Of a stretch of DNA of 64,000 nucleotides, positions 8,132 through 16,589 are shown one piece after another; within the stretch, counting starts at the first letter, position 1; each line of letters starts with the position of its first letter. The notes under the pieces are model-generated. The model saw only the letters and a program-made list of their open reading frames with translations, was not told where the DNA came from and ran no database searches. The position numbers and the translations under genes were made by a program. Source of the stretch: Alteromonas sp. KUL49 (GTDB lineage: Bacteria > Pseudomonadota > Gammaproteobacteria > Enterobacterales > Alteromonadaceae); assembly GCF_006538345.1 (NCBI RefSeq), contig NZ_BJKL01000004.1, positions 62,001 to 126,000 of the forward strand, in the 5' to 3' direction.

Positions 8132-8728
8132 ATGGTGACGATTAAAGATATTGCTCGTAAAGCTGGTGTATCACCGGCCACGGTATCCAGAGTAATTAAC
8201 AGAACAAAGCCCGTTTGCAAAGAGACACGGGAAAGAGTTCAAGCTGTTATTGCGCATTATCGTTATAAACCAAATCAACACGCCCGCGCTTTGGTTACGG
8301 GTGCCAATCCACTTGTCGGTCTCGCTTATCAGCGTAATGCTGACTTTGATAATGGGATTGTTCACGAGATAGAAACCTTGGCGCAAGCAGACAATGCCCC
8401 CTTACAGATAAGAAGTGCGGGCGCCCATGCGAACGATGAACTCAATGCAATCACTTCGTTACTCGCGCAAGGGTGCAGTTTAGTATTTGTTCACTCAGTG
8501 TATTGTGACGACCATACACTCTCTACAATGGCTAAGCACTATGATCAACTTTACTTTATTGGTCGCCATATTGACGGAGCTCAAAACCGCTGTGTTTTCG
8601 TTGAAATGCAAAATACACCGAGACTAGAAGAGCACACCACAGCACAACAGTTTAAAAGAAGTTGTAGCTCGTTGTTGGAGTCAGCAAGGCTCTGCTACCT
8701 ACAAGGTATGCAGAGTTTATCGGTATAA
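8132..8728 (+). CDS. Truncated LacI-family transcriptional regulator
   Basis: The first 60 residues are a standard LacI DNA-binding head: VTIKDIARKAGVSPATVSRV helix-turn-helix and hinge HYRYKPNQHARALVTG. The periplasmic-binding-like domain begins (PLVGLAYQ, GCSLVFVHSV, LYFIGRHIDG) but stops near residue 155. The remaining 40 residues (ending YLQGMQSLSV) do not resemble the family, and the total of 198 residues compares with about 330-345 usually. No other frame downstream restores the missing half, so this is not a simple frameshift. RBS AGAGG is 11 nt upstream of ATG. It may be a decaying gene, or a short repressor lacking an effector site. A MITE-like element starts 70 bp after its stop. 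Confidence 0.75.
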   Translation: MVTIKDIARKAGVSPATVSRVINRTKPVCKETRERVQAVIAHYRYKPNQHARALVTGANPLVGLAYQRNADFDNGIVHEIETLAQADNAPLQIRSAGAHANDELNAITSLLAQGCSLVFVHSVYCDDHTLSTMAKHYDQLYFIGRHIDGAQNRCVFVEMQNTPRLEEHTTAQQFKRSCSSLLESARLCYLQGMQSLSV

Positions 8729-8756
8729 CCAAACGATAAGCACCCTTGGATAGCTC

Positions 8757-8789
8757 GGGCTTTGCGACCCGTTTTGTAACGCAAAGCCC
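8757..8789. terminator. Perfect inverted repeat, terminator-like
   Basis: GGGCTTTGCG (8757-8766) and CGCAAAGCCC (8780-8789) are exact reverse complements separated by 13 nt. It lies 28 bp after the truncated LacI gene. There is no T tract on the + side, so Rho-independent termination is only plausible. Confidence 0.5.
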
Positions 8790-8798
8790 AACTCGCTC

Positions 8799-8904
8799 TA
8801 GATACGTTGAATTTAAACTAATAGTTAAGCGTAATAGTAACGGCAAACACGTAAAATTCCTCTATACTTGCATGTTTGAAAAGCGCGAAAATTCAACGTA
8901 TCTA
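8799..8904. mobile_element. MITE-like element with 14-bp perfect terminal inverted repeats and TA duplication
   Basis: GATACGTTGAATTT at 8801-8814 is the exact reverse complement of AAATTCAACGTATC at 8889-8902, and both are bordered by TA, giving a 16-bp perfect inverted repeat 106 bp across. TA-flanked short non-coding elements are typical of IS630/Tc1-mariner-derived MITEs. The interior (about 74 bp) has no ORF. A -35 TTGAAA (8876) with a -10 TATCTA (8899) falls within the right half and could serve the EAL gene at 8922. The repeat is seen; the mobile origin is inferred and would need other copies. Confidence 0.5.
8876..8904 (+). promoter_or_regulatory. Candidate promoter of the EAL gene
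   Basis: TTGAAA (8876-8881), a 17-bp spacer and TATCTA (8899-8904) resemble a sigma-70 promoter. The -10 is formed by the right terminal repeat of the MITE-like element. The predicted leader is only about 10 nt, consistent with the lack of a visible ribosome-binding site. Confidence 0.35.
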
Positions 8905-8921
8905 ATATTTTATAGTTTCCG

Positions 8922-11051
8922 ATGGTAATTACGACAGAAGCTCAACTTAAACAAAAACAAAAAACCTACAAATACGCCCTCTTTGCCTCTGTCGTTGTGT
9001 TTATGTGCTTCGCGTTCTGGCAAGGTTATTCGGCCCTCCAAGTACATCAGCGTTATCAGCAAAGTCTCATGCAAAGTGTTATCGCTCGTATTTCAAGTGA
9101 ATATCAGTTACTTGTTGCTGCTAACAAAAGTGTACTCAATGAGTTTCAACAAACCCATCGAGAAACGCTATCCAAATTATATGAAGAGGGTCCACTAGCC
9201 CGTCAGGCAGAATACATGGAAGTCCTCAGAGCGTTAAAGGAGAAAAATGAAAACATTCGTTTGTTTTCCATTATCTCTCCAGCGCGCTCAGGTGTATTTC
9301 AACATATCACTGGAGATTTTTTACCCGACTGCAAAGAAGAAATTCGTTCTACCTTCGACAACACAGAACAAGAAGAGTTGTTCTTGCACCGTAGCAGTAA
9401 GAGCATACATTACGACCTGTTACTTCCTCTATTTGACCACCCCGGCGCCTACTTCTTCGTGGCATTTAATGTGGACCCCATTCAAGAAATGCTGACTAAG
9501 TTTAGCTTGCCTCATCAAGAGTTATTTCTGTTGAGAAATGACAATATTGGGAAGATTGAGCTCAGCTCAACCAATGAGATTTCTGATAATATTGCTGGTC
9601 TAGTCATGACCACGGACGAAATCGAGCAATTTAGTTTTATTGAACCTATTGAAAATACCCGTTGGAATCTGGCAATCAGACTGTCCGAAAGCTATCGTAC
9701 TCAAATCATTAAAGCTTCCGTTACCCGTGCTGTTTTAATGACAGTGTTTTTCTGTCTAATTTTGCTGTTTGTGTATCGCCTCATTCGCCGATCTACCTCG
9801 CAGTTAATACAAGTACGGGATTACCTGTACCAACAGCAAAAATACGATCCTTTAACAGGCGCTTTCACACAAAATGCGTTTGTAAATCAGGTCACTCGTT
9901 TTCTTTCAACCAGTAACAGAACAGATAAGTTTTTAGTGTCATTTAAATTTGCGAAAGACGTAAATACCTCCGACAAAGACTTGCATGAAGAGTATTACGT
10001 AAAGCACTTCTCCTCTGCGCTCATGACTTTCCTTGGTGATGAATATACTTATGGTCGGGTAAACGACATCATACTTGTCATATCATCAAAACTCGGCACT
10101 AAACGACTCAACCACCTCGCAGAAGCCTCGTTGAAATACGTAGAAGACTTCAACATGCGATACAATGATAATTTGAACATTCAGATGGTTGCTATCCCAC
10201 TCAACGAAAAATTTAGTGCGGGATTAGAACTCGTTCGAGCAGTATGTGGTATTCAAGCCAATCGGCAACCTACACCATTAACCGTGGTAGATGCCGATAG
10301 TGAAGAAGTGAAACAAGTTTTTGAGGATCAGTATCTAGTACAGAGTTTATCAGAGGCCATTGCCAATGAGACCCTACTTCTCTATCGTCAGGCGATTTCA
10401 GAGGTCGGGCATGAAGGTAACAGTGTTGAACAATATGAGGTGTTGTGCCGGCTAGAGTTAGATGGAGAAATAGTTTCTCCAATGAAATTTATCCCACTGG
10501 CAGAACAGTCTGACTTAATTGTTTCGCTAGATAAATACATGTTTAGAAAGTCGCTAGAAAAACTTACCGAATCGTCGTTACAGACGACCTTATCTATAAA
10601 CCTCTCAGGAAAAACCCTGACACACCCTAATCTTAAAACCTTTATTGAAGACGGTTTTAAACAATATGACATTGCACCGGCTCGTATCACCTTCGAAGTT
10701 ACCGAAACATACGCAGTAACCCATATTGACGAGGCGAAAGCTTTTATTTCTTGGGCACGTGCTCTTGGTTGCCAGTTTGCTTTGGACGATTTTGGTCAAG
10801 GTGTTTCATCATTTAGCTACCTCCAATCGCTTCCTATCAGTAAGCTGAAAATTGATGGCTGCTTTATCAAGGACATTCATAAAAACACCAAAAACCGAAT
10901 GATCGTGTCCACCATGGTCAATTTGTGTCACCAATTTAAATTAGCCTCAGTCGCTGAATTTGTCGAGGATGAGGAGATACTTACAGTATTACGTGATATT
11001 GGTGTTGATTATGCGCAAGGGTACGGCATTCACAAACCTGAGCGGTGGTGA
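8922..11051 (+). CDS. Membrane-bound EAL-domain protein (c-di-GMP phosphodiesterase) with degenerate GGDEF
   Basis: A 709-residue sensor. Membrane segments at about 18-38 and 265-285 enclose a periplasmic sensing region. A relic GGDEF domain follows (YDPLTGAFTQNAF at about 307, no GGDEF motif; the equivalent place reads YGRVNDII). The C-terminal EAL domain keeps the metal and catalytic residues: EVL in place of EAL (Glu506), INLS, the ETY glutamate, LDDFG, KIDG, AEFVED and QGYG. So hydrolysis of c-di-GMP to pGpG is likely, with the degenerate domain perhaps a regulatory module. Start ATG lacks a clear Shine-Dalgarno; the leader may come from the MITE-like element. It stands alone between the LacI remnant and a convergent GNAT gene. 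Confidence 0.85.
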   Translation: MVITTEAQLKQKQKTYKYALFASVVVFMCFAFWQGYSALQVHQRYQQSLMQSVIARISSEYQLLVAANKSVLNEFQQTHRETLSKLYEEGPLARQAEYMEVLRALKEKNENIRLFSIISPARSGVFQHITGDFLPDCKEEIRSTFDNTEQEELFLHRSSKSIHYDLLLPLFDHPGAYFFVAFNVDPIQEMLTKFSLPHQELFLLRNDNIGKIELSSTNEISDNIAGLVMTTDEIEQFSFIEPIENTRWNLAIRLSESYRTQIIKASVTRAVLMTVFFCLILLFVYRLIRRSTSQLIQVRDYLYQQQKYDPLTGAFTQNAFVNQVTRFLSTSNRTDKFLVSFKFAKDVNTSDKDLHEEYYVKHFSSALMTFLGDEYTYGRVNDIILVISSKLGTKRLNHLAEASLKYVEDFNMRYNDNLNIQMVAIPLNEKFSAGLELVRAVCGIQANRQPTPLTVVDADSEEVKQVFEDQYLVQSLSEAIANETLLLYRQAISEVGHEGNSVEQYEVLCRLELDGEIVSPMKFIPLAEQSDLIVSLDKYMFRKSLEKLTESSLQTTLSINLSGKTLTHPNLKTFIEDGFKQYDIAPARITFEVTETYAVTHIDEAKAFISWARALGCQFALDDFGQGVSSFSYLQSLPISKLKIDGCFIKDIHKNTKNRMIVSTMVNLCHQFKLASVAEFVEDEEILTVLRDIGVDYAQGYGIHKPERW

Positions 11052-11079
11052 GCTTGAGCAATGAGAATTGCGAGGCTTG

Positions 11080-11601
11080 CTAGTTTTCAACCAAATAGCG
11101 AGACACCTGAACATTACCTTCAGTAACTTTAGAATCCAATACACCACCTACCGACAATACCATGCCGTTTGACGGTAAGTTATTGGTGTAACAGTGAATA
11201 TGAACAGGATTTATTGACCTAGACCGTGCGATCTCGACGGTTTTGTGCAATAGCAAACTGCTTAATCCTTTGCCGCGGTACGATGGTCTTACGCCCATGC
11301 CAATATGTCCTCCAACATGAGCAATATTATCGTTGAGATAATGACGTAGGTTAGCCACACCGATCAAGGTTTCACCTTTCACTAACCAGTAAGTAGAGCT
11401 TGGGACGCCTCCTTCGGGCACCCAATGCCCTTTAGACAGATCATCTAGTTGCTGCAGGTACGCATTGAAGTCAGTAGAATCTAAATCAAGAACAAATGGG
11501 TAACGCTCTTCGTTACCCAATTCAGCAAGATATTCACGAAAACTGGCTTCATAGCGCAGGGCCGGAACTACCAATTCCCAGTCAAGATTACGCTCGGTCA
11601 A
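11080..11601 (-). CDS. GNAT-family N-acetyltransferase
   Basis: A 173-residue acetyl-CoA-dependent acyltransferase. The conserved motif A is visible as IGMGVRPSYRGKGLSSLLLH (about residues 101-120), with the R/Q-x-x-G-x-G/A pyrophosphate loop as RGKGL, preceded by the strand VANLRHYLNDNIAHVGG. Substrate is unknown; many such proteins modify small amines, antibiotics or protein N-termini. The gene follows the DUF2058 gene by 3 nt on the same strand, so it is probably the last gene of the topA-DUF2058-GNAT group. It is convergent with the EAL gene, 28 bp away. Confidence 0.85.
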   Translation of the reverse strand: MTERNLDWELVVPALRYEASFREYLAELGNEERYPFVLDLDSTDFNAYLQQLDDLSKGHWVPEGGVPSSTYWLVKGETLIGVANLRHYLNDNIAHVGGHIGMGVRPSYRGKGLSSLLLHKTVEIARSRSINPVHIHCYTNNLPSNGMVLSVGGVLDSKVTEGNVQVSRYLVEN

Positions 11602-11604
11602 AAA

Positions 11605-12156
11605 TTACCACGTGAGGTCGTCAGGAATTTCATAATCCGCGTACCAGTCATTCTCATCTTCTTCAGCACCGCTAGCATCCTTAGTATCAAGGTCAGCACG
11701 GTAAACAATTGAAGATTCGTCACGCTGAGCAATCTTGTCGGCGACTGGCGTGGGTACAAGCTCATAGGCTTCATCTTGTATCACCACAACCAAACGGCCT
11801 TTAGTCACTTGCTTGTGTATTTCATCACTCACGTACATGCGTTTCACCACATTGTCGTGAGTAAAATTAAGCAACACATCGCCATCTCGTTTTTGCTTGT
11901 TTACATTAATGAGTTGGCGAACTTGAGCCGCAATTGAACGCTGTTCTCGCGCTTGTTGTTGCTGCTCATTGAGTGCTCTGTCTCGCGCCTTTTTATCTTC
12001 CGCTGCTTTTTGTGCGGCGAGTGTTGCTTCATCCACAACAGGCTGTTTTTGTTTATTTTTAAGCTTTTGCTTTTTGCGCTTGTCTGCACGAGCTTGTTTG
12101 GCAGACGCTTTGTCCGCCAAACCCGCTTTAAGTAGTTGGTCCTGTAACGACGCCAT
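11605..12156 (-). CDS. DUF2058 family protein (YaiL-like)
   Basis: A 183-residue protein matching the DUF2058 family that includes E. coli YaiL. The N-terminal third is highly charged and likely helical/coiled (LQDQLLKAGLADKASAKQAR then RKKQKLKNKQKQ), which would favour nucleic-acid or ribosome contact. The C-terminal part contains the conserved segment YVSDEIHKQVTKGRLVVVIQ and an acidic tail. Function is not established. It begins 11 nt after the topA stop, suggesting cotranscription with topA, and ends 3 nt before the GNAT gene. Confidence 0.85.
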   Translation of the reverse strand: MASLQDQLLKAGLADKASAKQARADKRKKQKLKNKQKQPVVDEATLAAQKAAEDKKARDRALNEQQQQAREQRSIAAQVRQLINVNKQKRDGDVLLNFTHDNVVKRMYVSDEIHKQVTKGRLVVVIQDEAYELVPTPVADKIAQRDESSIVYRADLDTKDASGAEEDENDWYADYEIPDDLTW

Positions 12157-12167
12157 ACTTCAATCTC

Positions 12168-14825
12168 TTACTTTTTCGCTTTACTTTTGGCAGTGGACTT
12201 ACTGCTGGTTTGCACTTCCCACTTACCGTCGTTGTACCATGCAGACCAGCCAGATGCCTTACCTGCACTATTTTCAGACATCACGTATTGTTGCTTAGTT
12301 TTTCTACTATAACGTACCAGCGCAGGATTACCCTCTGGATCTTCTTGTGGAGCATCCGCTAAGTAGTAAAACTTAGGCGAAATTCGATCGCGGAAGCGAG
12401 CTAGTTCAGCAACCTTCGGAGCACGGGTTTCCCTTGATTTAGGGAAATTGTGTGCCGCTAGGAAAATACCAGACGCACCGTCGCGCAACACAAAGTGAGC
12501 GTCCGATTTTTCACACGGTAGCTCGGGTAAAAATACCGGATCTTCTTTTGGTGGTGCTGGCTCACCGCTTCTTAGCAGTTTACGCGTATTCTTACATTCA
12601 GTATTAGTACAACCGAAGTACTTACCGAACCGTCCATTTTTAAGTTCCATGTCACTGCCACACTTATCGCATTCGATAATCGGACCGTCATAGCCTTTAA
12701 TTTTGAACGTTCCTGTTTCAATCAAGGTACCATCACAGGTGGGCGTATTACCGCATACATGGAGCTTACGAGTTTCATCAACTAGGTAGCTATCCATGGC
12801 GGTGCCGCATTTCGGACAGCGTTTCTTGGCTCGAAGCGCTTCAGTCTCTAATTCATCTTCGTCATCGACCTTAACCACCTCGTCACCTGCGGTGAGATTC
12901 ATGGTATTGGTACAGCGCTCTTTAGGTGGCAGGTTATAACCTGAACACCCCAAGAATACACCTGTAGAGGCTGTTCTGACGTTCATTTCACGACCGCATT
13001 TATCACATTCTACCCCAGAAGGAACAGCTTGGTTGAGGCGCATCCCCCCCTCTTCAGGATCCTTTTCTGCGGTTAGCAACTTGTTATAAAAGTCGCTATA
13101 AAATAAATTGAGTACGTCTTTCCAGTTTTTATGACCGTCGGCTATATCATCAAGCTGTTGCTCCATGTTAGCCGTAAAGTCATAACTCATTAGGTCGTCA
13201 AAGTTTTCCAACAAGCGGTCGTTAACAATTTCACCCATCTTTTCAGCGTAAAAACGTTTGTTTTCCAAACGCACATAACCGCGGTCTTGAATGGTAGAAA
13301 TGATACTTGCGTAAGTTGAAGGTCGGCCAATACCTCGCTTCTCAAGCTCTTTAACCAGTGACGCTTCGTTAAATCGAGCAACCGGCTTGGTGAAGTGCTG
13401 CTTAGGGTCAAATTGTTGTAGTGTAAGCACATCGCCTTGTTGTACATCAGGCAACATGACTTCTTCTTCACCCTTTTTACGCACTTGAGGTTGTACTCTT
13501 GTCCAACCATCAAATTTAAGTACCCGACCTTTGGCAGTCAGTCCGTAATCTCCCGCTGCAACCTTGATAGTTGTAGCGTCATATTTCGCTGGAGTCATTT
13601 GACATGCCACAAACTGACGCCAAATAAGCTCATATAGGCGCTGTGCGTCACGCTCCATGTCTTTTAGGCTGGCAGCGGTAACTTGCACGTTTGAAGGTCG
13701 AATCGCTTCGTGAGCTTCCTGAGCGCCTTCTTTACTGCCGTAGCGCAGTGGATTGTCAGGTAAATATTTGCTTCCGAAATTATCGTCGATGTACGCACGA
13801 CAACTATCAAGCGCTTCCTGACTCAAGTTTGTTGAGTCAGTACGCATGTAGGTAATGTGGCCAGCTTCATATAAGCGTTGGGCCATCATCATGGTCTTTT
13901 TAACGCCAAAACCAAGACGAGTACTTGCCGCTTGCTGAAGTGTTGACGTAATAAATGGTGCAGATGGACGGCTTTGTGTCGGCTTAGATTCGCGACTCTC
14001 AACCACATACTGTGCTTGTTTCAGCTCGTCTAATGCTTTATCAGTTTGCGCTTTATTAACTGGTTTGAAATTCTTACCGAGATGTTTAGCCACCAGCATG
14101 CGCAACGCGGAAGCTTTTTCACTGTTGAGGTCAGCGTGAACATCCCAAAACTCTTCAGGAACGAACGCTTTAATTTCTCGCTCACGCTCAACGACCAGTC
14201 GAACCGCTACGGATTGGACGCGGCCTGCAGAAAGTCCTCTGGCAACCTTTTTCCACAATAATGGAGAAACCATGAAGCCCACAACGCGATCAAGAAAACG
14301 TCGTGCTTGCTGCGCGTTCACCCGGTCCACATTAAGTTCACCAGGCTCCGAGAACGCCTCTTGAATTGCGTTCTTCGTAATCTCGTTAAAGACTACGCGC
14401 TGGTATGTCTTGCCTTTGGTACCCAATAACTCCTGAAGGTGCCATGCAATTGCTTCTCCTTCGCGGTCCAAATCGGTTGCGAGATAGATGGTGTCAGCAT
14501 CCTTGGCTAGCTTCTTGAGTTCATTGACTACCTTTTCTTTACCCTGAAGCACTTGGTAGTGCGCTTTCCAGTCTTTTTCAGGGTCAACACCCATACGATC
14601 CACGAGCTTGAGGTACTCATGTCTTCGTAAGTATTCGGCGCGTTTTGAGTCGCTATATGTTTTCAGTTCTTTTGCCGTCTTTTTCGGCTCTACCTTACCT
14701 AATGCTTTGGTAGGTAGGTCGCGAACGTGGCCCACAGAACTTTTTACGATAAAATTTTTACCGAGATATTTATTTATCGTTTTTGCTTTTGCTGGCGACT
14801 CGACTATGACCAGTGATTTTGCCAT
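12168..14825 (-). CDS. topA: DNA topoisomerase I
   Basis: An 885-residue type IA topoisomerase, which relaxes negative supercoils through a 5'-phosphotyrosyl intermediate. The TOPRIM domain starts at [18 protein letters not shown] with the [13 protein letters not shown] acidic motif (about residues 117-130). The active-site tyrosine is in [12 protein letters not shown] (about residue 329). Three C-terminal zinc-ribbon repeats are present: [16 protein letters not shown] and CDKCGSDM, each with a second Cys pair or equivalent. A further C-terminal extension resembles the E. coli enzyme, whose length is 865. Start ATG at 14825 precedes the canonical N-terminus [11 protein letters not shown]. It heads a probable operon with the DUF2058 gene. 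Confidence 0.98.
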   Translation of the reverse strand: MAKSLVIVESPAKAKTINKYLGKNFIVKSSVGHVRDLPTKALGKVEPKKTAKELKTYSDSKRAEYLRRHEYLKLVDRMGVDPEKDWKAHYQVLQGKEKVVNELKKLAKDADTIYLATDLDREGEAIAWHLQELLGTKGKTYQRVVFNEITKNAIQEAFSEPGELNVDRVNAQQARRFLDRVVGFMVSPLLWKKVARGLSAGRVQSVAVRLVVEREREIKAFVPEEFWDVHADLNSEKASALRMLVAKHLGKNFKPVNKAQTDKALDELKQAQYVVESRESKPTQSRPSAPFITSTLQQAASTRLGFGVKKTMMMAQRLYEAGHITYMRTDSTNLSQEALDSCRAYIDDNFGSKYLPDNPLRYGSKEGAQEAHEAIRPSNVQVTAASLKDMERDAQRLYELIWRQFVACQMTPAKYDATTIKVAAGDYGLTAKGRVLKFDGWTRVQPQVRKKGEEEVMLPDVQQGDVLTLQQFDPKQHFTKPVARFNEASLVKELEKRGIGRPSTYASIISTIQDRGYVRLENKRFYAEKMGEIVNDRLLENFDDLMSYDFTANMEQQLDDIADGHKNWKDVLNLFYSDFYNKLLTAEKDPEEGGMRLNQAVPSGVECDKCGREMNVRTASTGVFLGCSGYNLPPKERCTNTMNLTAGDEVVKVDDEDELETEALRAKKRCPKCGTAMDSYLVDETRKLHVCGNTPTCDGTLIETGTFKIKGYDGPIIECDKCGSDMELKNGRFGKYFGCTNTECKNTRKLLRSGEPAPPKEDPVFLPELPCEKSDAHFVLRDGASGIFLAAHNFPKSRETRAPKVAELARFRDRISPKFYYLADAPQEDPEGNPALVRYSRKTKQQYVMSENSAGKASGWSAWYNDGKWEVQTSSKSTAKSKAKK

Positions 14826-15161
14826 ATATTTGAATTAAACCCGTTGATTTTTAACGAATATTTCGCTTTAACATTGTAATTTCAGGCGGTCAGACAGTAA
14901 CGTACTGGCCCCTTCTCTTTTTTAACATATATCTACAAAGTGAATGGAAAACAAGATCTTCTTCATACTTATTCTTTTGCCCGTACTAAATACGCTCAAA
15001 ATCAGTACAAAAATTAATCACCTCGATTGGCAAAGGCCCCAAAAGCCGTATAATGCCGCCATCTGAAGGGGTTATAAAACAGTTTTCCCCACAGAATCGC
15101 TCAGTGATGAGTTCATAAAATAAGGTAGCGTGAAAACGCCAAAAAACCAGAGAGAACAAGC
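14826..15161. other. Intergenic region topA / astB (336 bp)
   Basis: Divergent promoter region of topA (left) and astB (right). Apart from the astB promoter at 15027-15054 and AT-rich DNA near 14940-15020, I see no gene, repeat or RNA motif. No LexA, Fur or Crp site of good quality was recognised. Confidence 0.6.
15027..15054 (+). promoter_or_regulatory. Sigma-70 promoter upstream of astB
   Basis: TTGGCA (15027-15032) and a perfect TATAAT (15049-15054) are separated by 16 bp. The transcript would start near 15062 and leave a leader of about 100 nt before astB, which includes GGGGTTATAAAACAGTTTTC, a weak stem region. Confidence 0.55.
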
Positions 15162-16502
15162 ATGAAGCAATTTGAAGTAAACTTTGATGGCTTAGTCGGA
15201 CCTACACACAACTATGCCGGTTTATCTTTTGGTAATGTCGCCTCTCTTAACAATGCCAACGCAAACAGCAGCCCGAAACAAGCTGCTAAGCAAGGCCTTG
15301 CTAAGATGAAAGCACTGTCTGATATGGGTATGATGCAAGGCGTGCTCGCGCCTCAGGAACGCCCCGACATTGCCGCACTTCGACGACTCGGGTTTTCTGG
15401 TTCTGACGCTACCGTTTTGGAAAATGCAGCAAAGCAATCAAGAGAGATATTTTTAGCATGTTGCTCTGCATCTTCAATGTGGACGGCAAACGCTGCGACA
15501 GTTTCTCCTAGCGCAGATACGTCGGACGGGAAAGTTCACTTTACCCCGGCTAACTTAACCAACAAATACCACCGTTCATTGGAGCCAGAAGTTACGGGTA
15601 GAATATTAAAAGCAACCTTTGCCGATGAGAAGTACTTTGCCCACCATCAGCACCTTCCAGACAACGAACATTTCGGTGACGAAGGTGCGGCTAACCATAC
15701 TCGCCTTTGCAGCGAATATGGGCGTGCAGGAGTAGAAGTGTTTGTCTACGGTCGTCATGCATTCAACCCTAGCATGCCTGCACCTAAAAAATATCCAGCA
15801 AGACAGACACTTGAAGCTTGTCAGGCAGTTGCTCGTCTACACGGTTTAAGTGACGAGAACGTTGTATATATGCAGCAAAATCCAGATGTTATTGATCAGG
15901 GTGTTTTCCATAACGATGTTATTGCAGTTGGTAATCAAAATGTATTGTTTTATCACCAACAGGCCTTTCATAACACCGACGCTGGATTGGCTGAAATTCG
16001 CAGCAAATTCGGCGAAGAAGAACTCCACTTTGTTGAAGTTCCTACCAGTGAAGTCTCCGTAAACGACGCTGTGAAAAGCTACCTTTTTAACACGCAAATT
16101 ATCACTCTGCCTTCGGGGGATATGACGATTATTGCGCCTACTGAGTGTCAGGACAACCCTGCAGTAAAAACTTACTTAGACAAGCTTGTGACCTTATCTA
16201 CCCCGATAAAGTCAGTTAACTACTTTGATGTAAAGCAAAGTATGCGTAACGGTGGTGGTCCTGCGTGCTTGCGTTTACGCGTAGCCATGACCGAGCAAGA
16301 ACTCGCCGCAGTTAACGGCGCAACACTCATCAATGATGCTCAATTTGAAAGGCTCAATGCATGGGTAGATAAACACTATCGCGATGTGCTCTCAGAAGAT
16401 GACTTGAGAGATCCAAACCTGCTTATCGAATCTCGCACAGCACTAGACGAGTTAACACAACTACTTGAACTAGGCTCTGTTTACCCGTTCCAGCGAGTGT
16501 AG
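15162..16502 (+). CDS. astB: N-succinylarginine dihydrolase
   Basis: A 446-residue enzyme of the arginine succinyltransferase (AST) pathway, converting N2-succinylarginine to N2-succinylornithine with release of CO2 and two ammonia. The N-terminus [20 protein letters not shown] and the internal block [16 protein letters not shown] are diagnostic, and [16 protein letters not shown] near the C-terminus carries the catalytic cysteine. Length equals the E. coli enzyme (447). Start ATG has AGAGAGAA upstream. Only this AST gene is in the window; astA, astD and astC must lie elsewhere if the pathway is complete. A hairpin terminator follows 22 nt after the stop. Confidence 0.97.
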   Translation: MKQFEVNFDGLVGPTHNYAGLSFGNVASLNNANANSSPKQAAKQGLAKMKALSDMGMMQGVLAPQERPDIAALRRLGFSGSDATVLENAAKQSREIFLACCSASSMWTANAATVSPSADTSDGKVHFTPANLTNKYHRSLEPEVTGRILKATFADEKYFAHHQHLPDNEHFGDEGAANHTRLCSEYGRAGVEVFVYGRHAFNPSMPAPKKYPARQTLEACQAVARLHGLSDENVVYMQQNPDVIDQGVFHNDVIAVGNQNVLFYHQQAFHNTDAGLAEIRSKFGEEELHFVEVPTSEVSVNDAVKSYLFNTQIITLPSGDMTIIAPTECQDNPAVKTYLDKLVTLSTPIKSVNYFDVKQSMRNGGGPACLRLRVAMTEQELAAVNGATLINDAQFERLNAWVDKHYRDVLSEDDLRDPNLLIESRTALDELTQLLELGSVYPFQRV

Positions 16503-16523
16503 TTAAACAGCATATACGCCAAC

Positions 16524-16546
16524 GCCGCCCCCTGGAATGGGGCGGC
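16524..16546. terminator. Bidirectional terminator-like hairpin (astB / Big-1 gene)
   Basis: GCCGCCCC (16524-16531) and GGGGCGGC (16539-16546) pair perfectly with a 7-nt loop. Located between two convergent genes, it could stop transcription from both sides, although no T tract follows. Confidence 0.6.
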
Positions 16547-16589
16547 ATGTAGTAAAGAATGATTTGTATTTGCCGATGCGTGTCGGCGA

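Noticed and set aside
1..8728. Genomic island or prophage boundary at the left end
   Set aside because: No integrase, tRNA junction, or attachment repeat is visible; the genes look like ordinary accessory nutrient-uptake genes.
8757..8904. Integron attC-like or cassette site because of clustered inverted repeats
   Set aside because: No integrase, no recombination-site core (GTTRRRY) and only one such structure is present. A terminator-like stem plus a MITE-like element explains it better.
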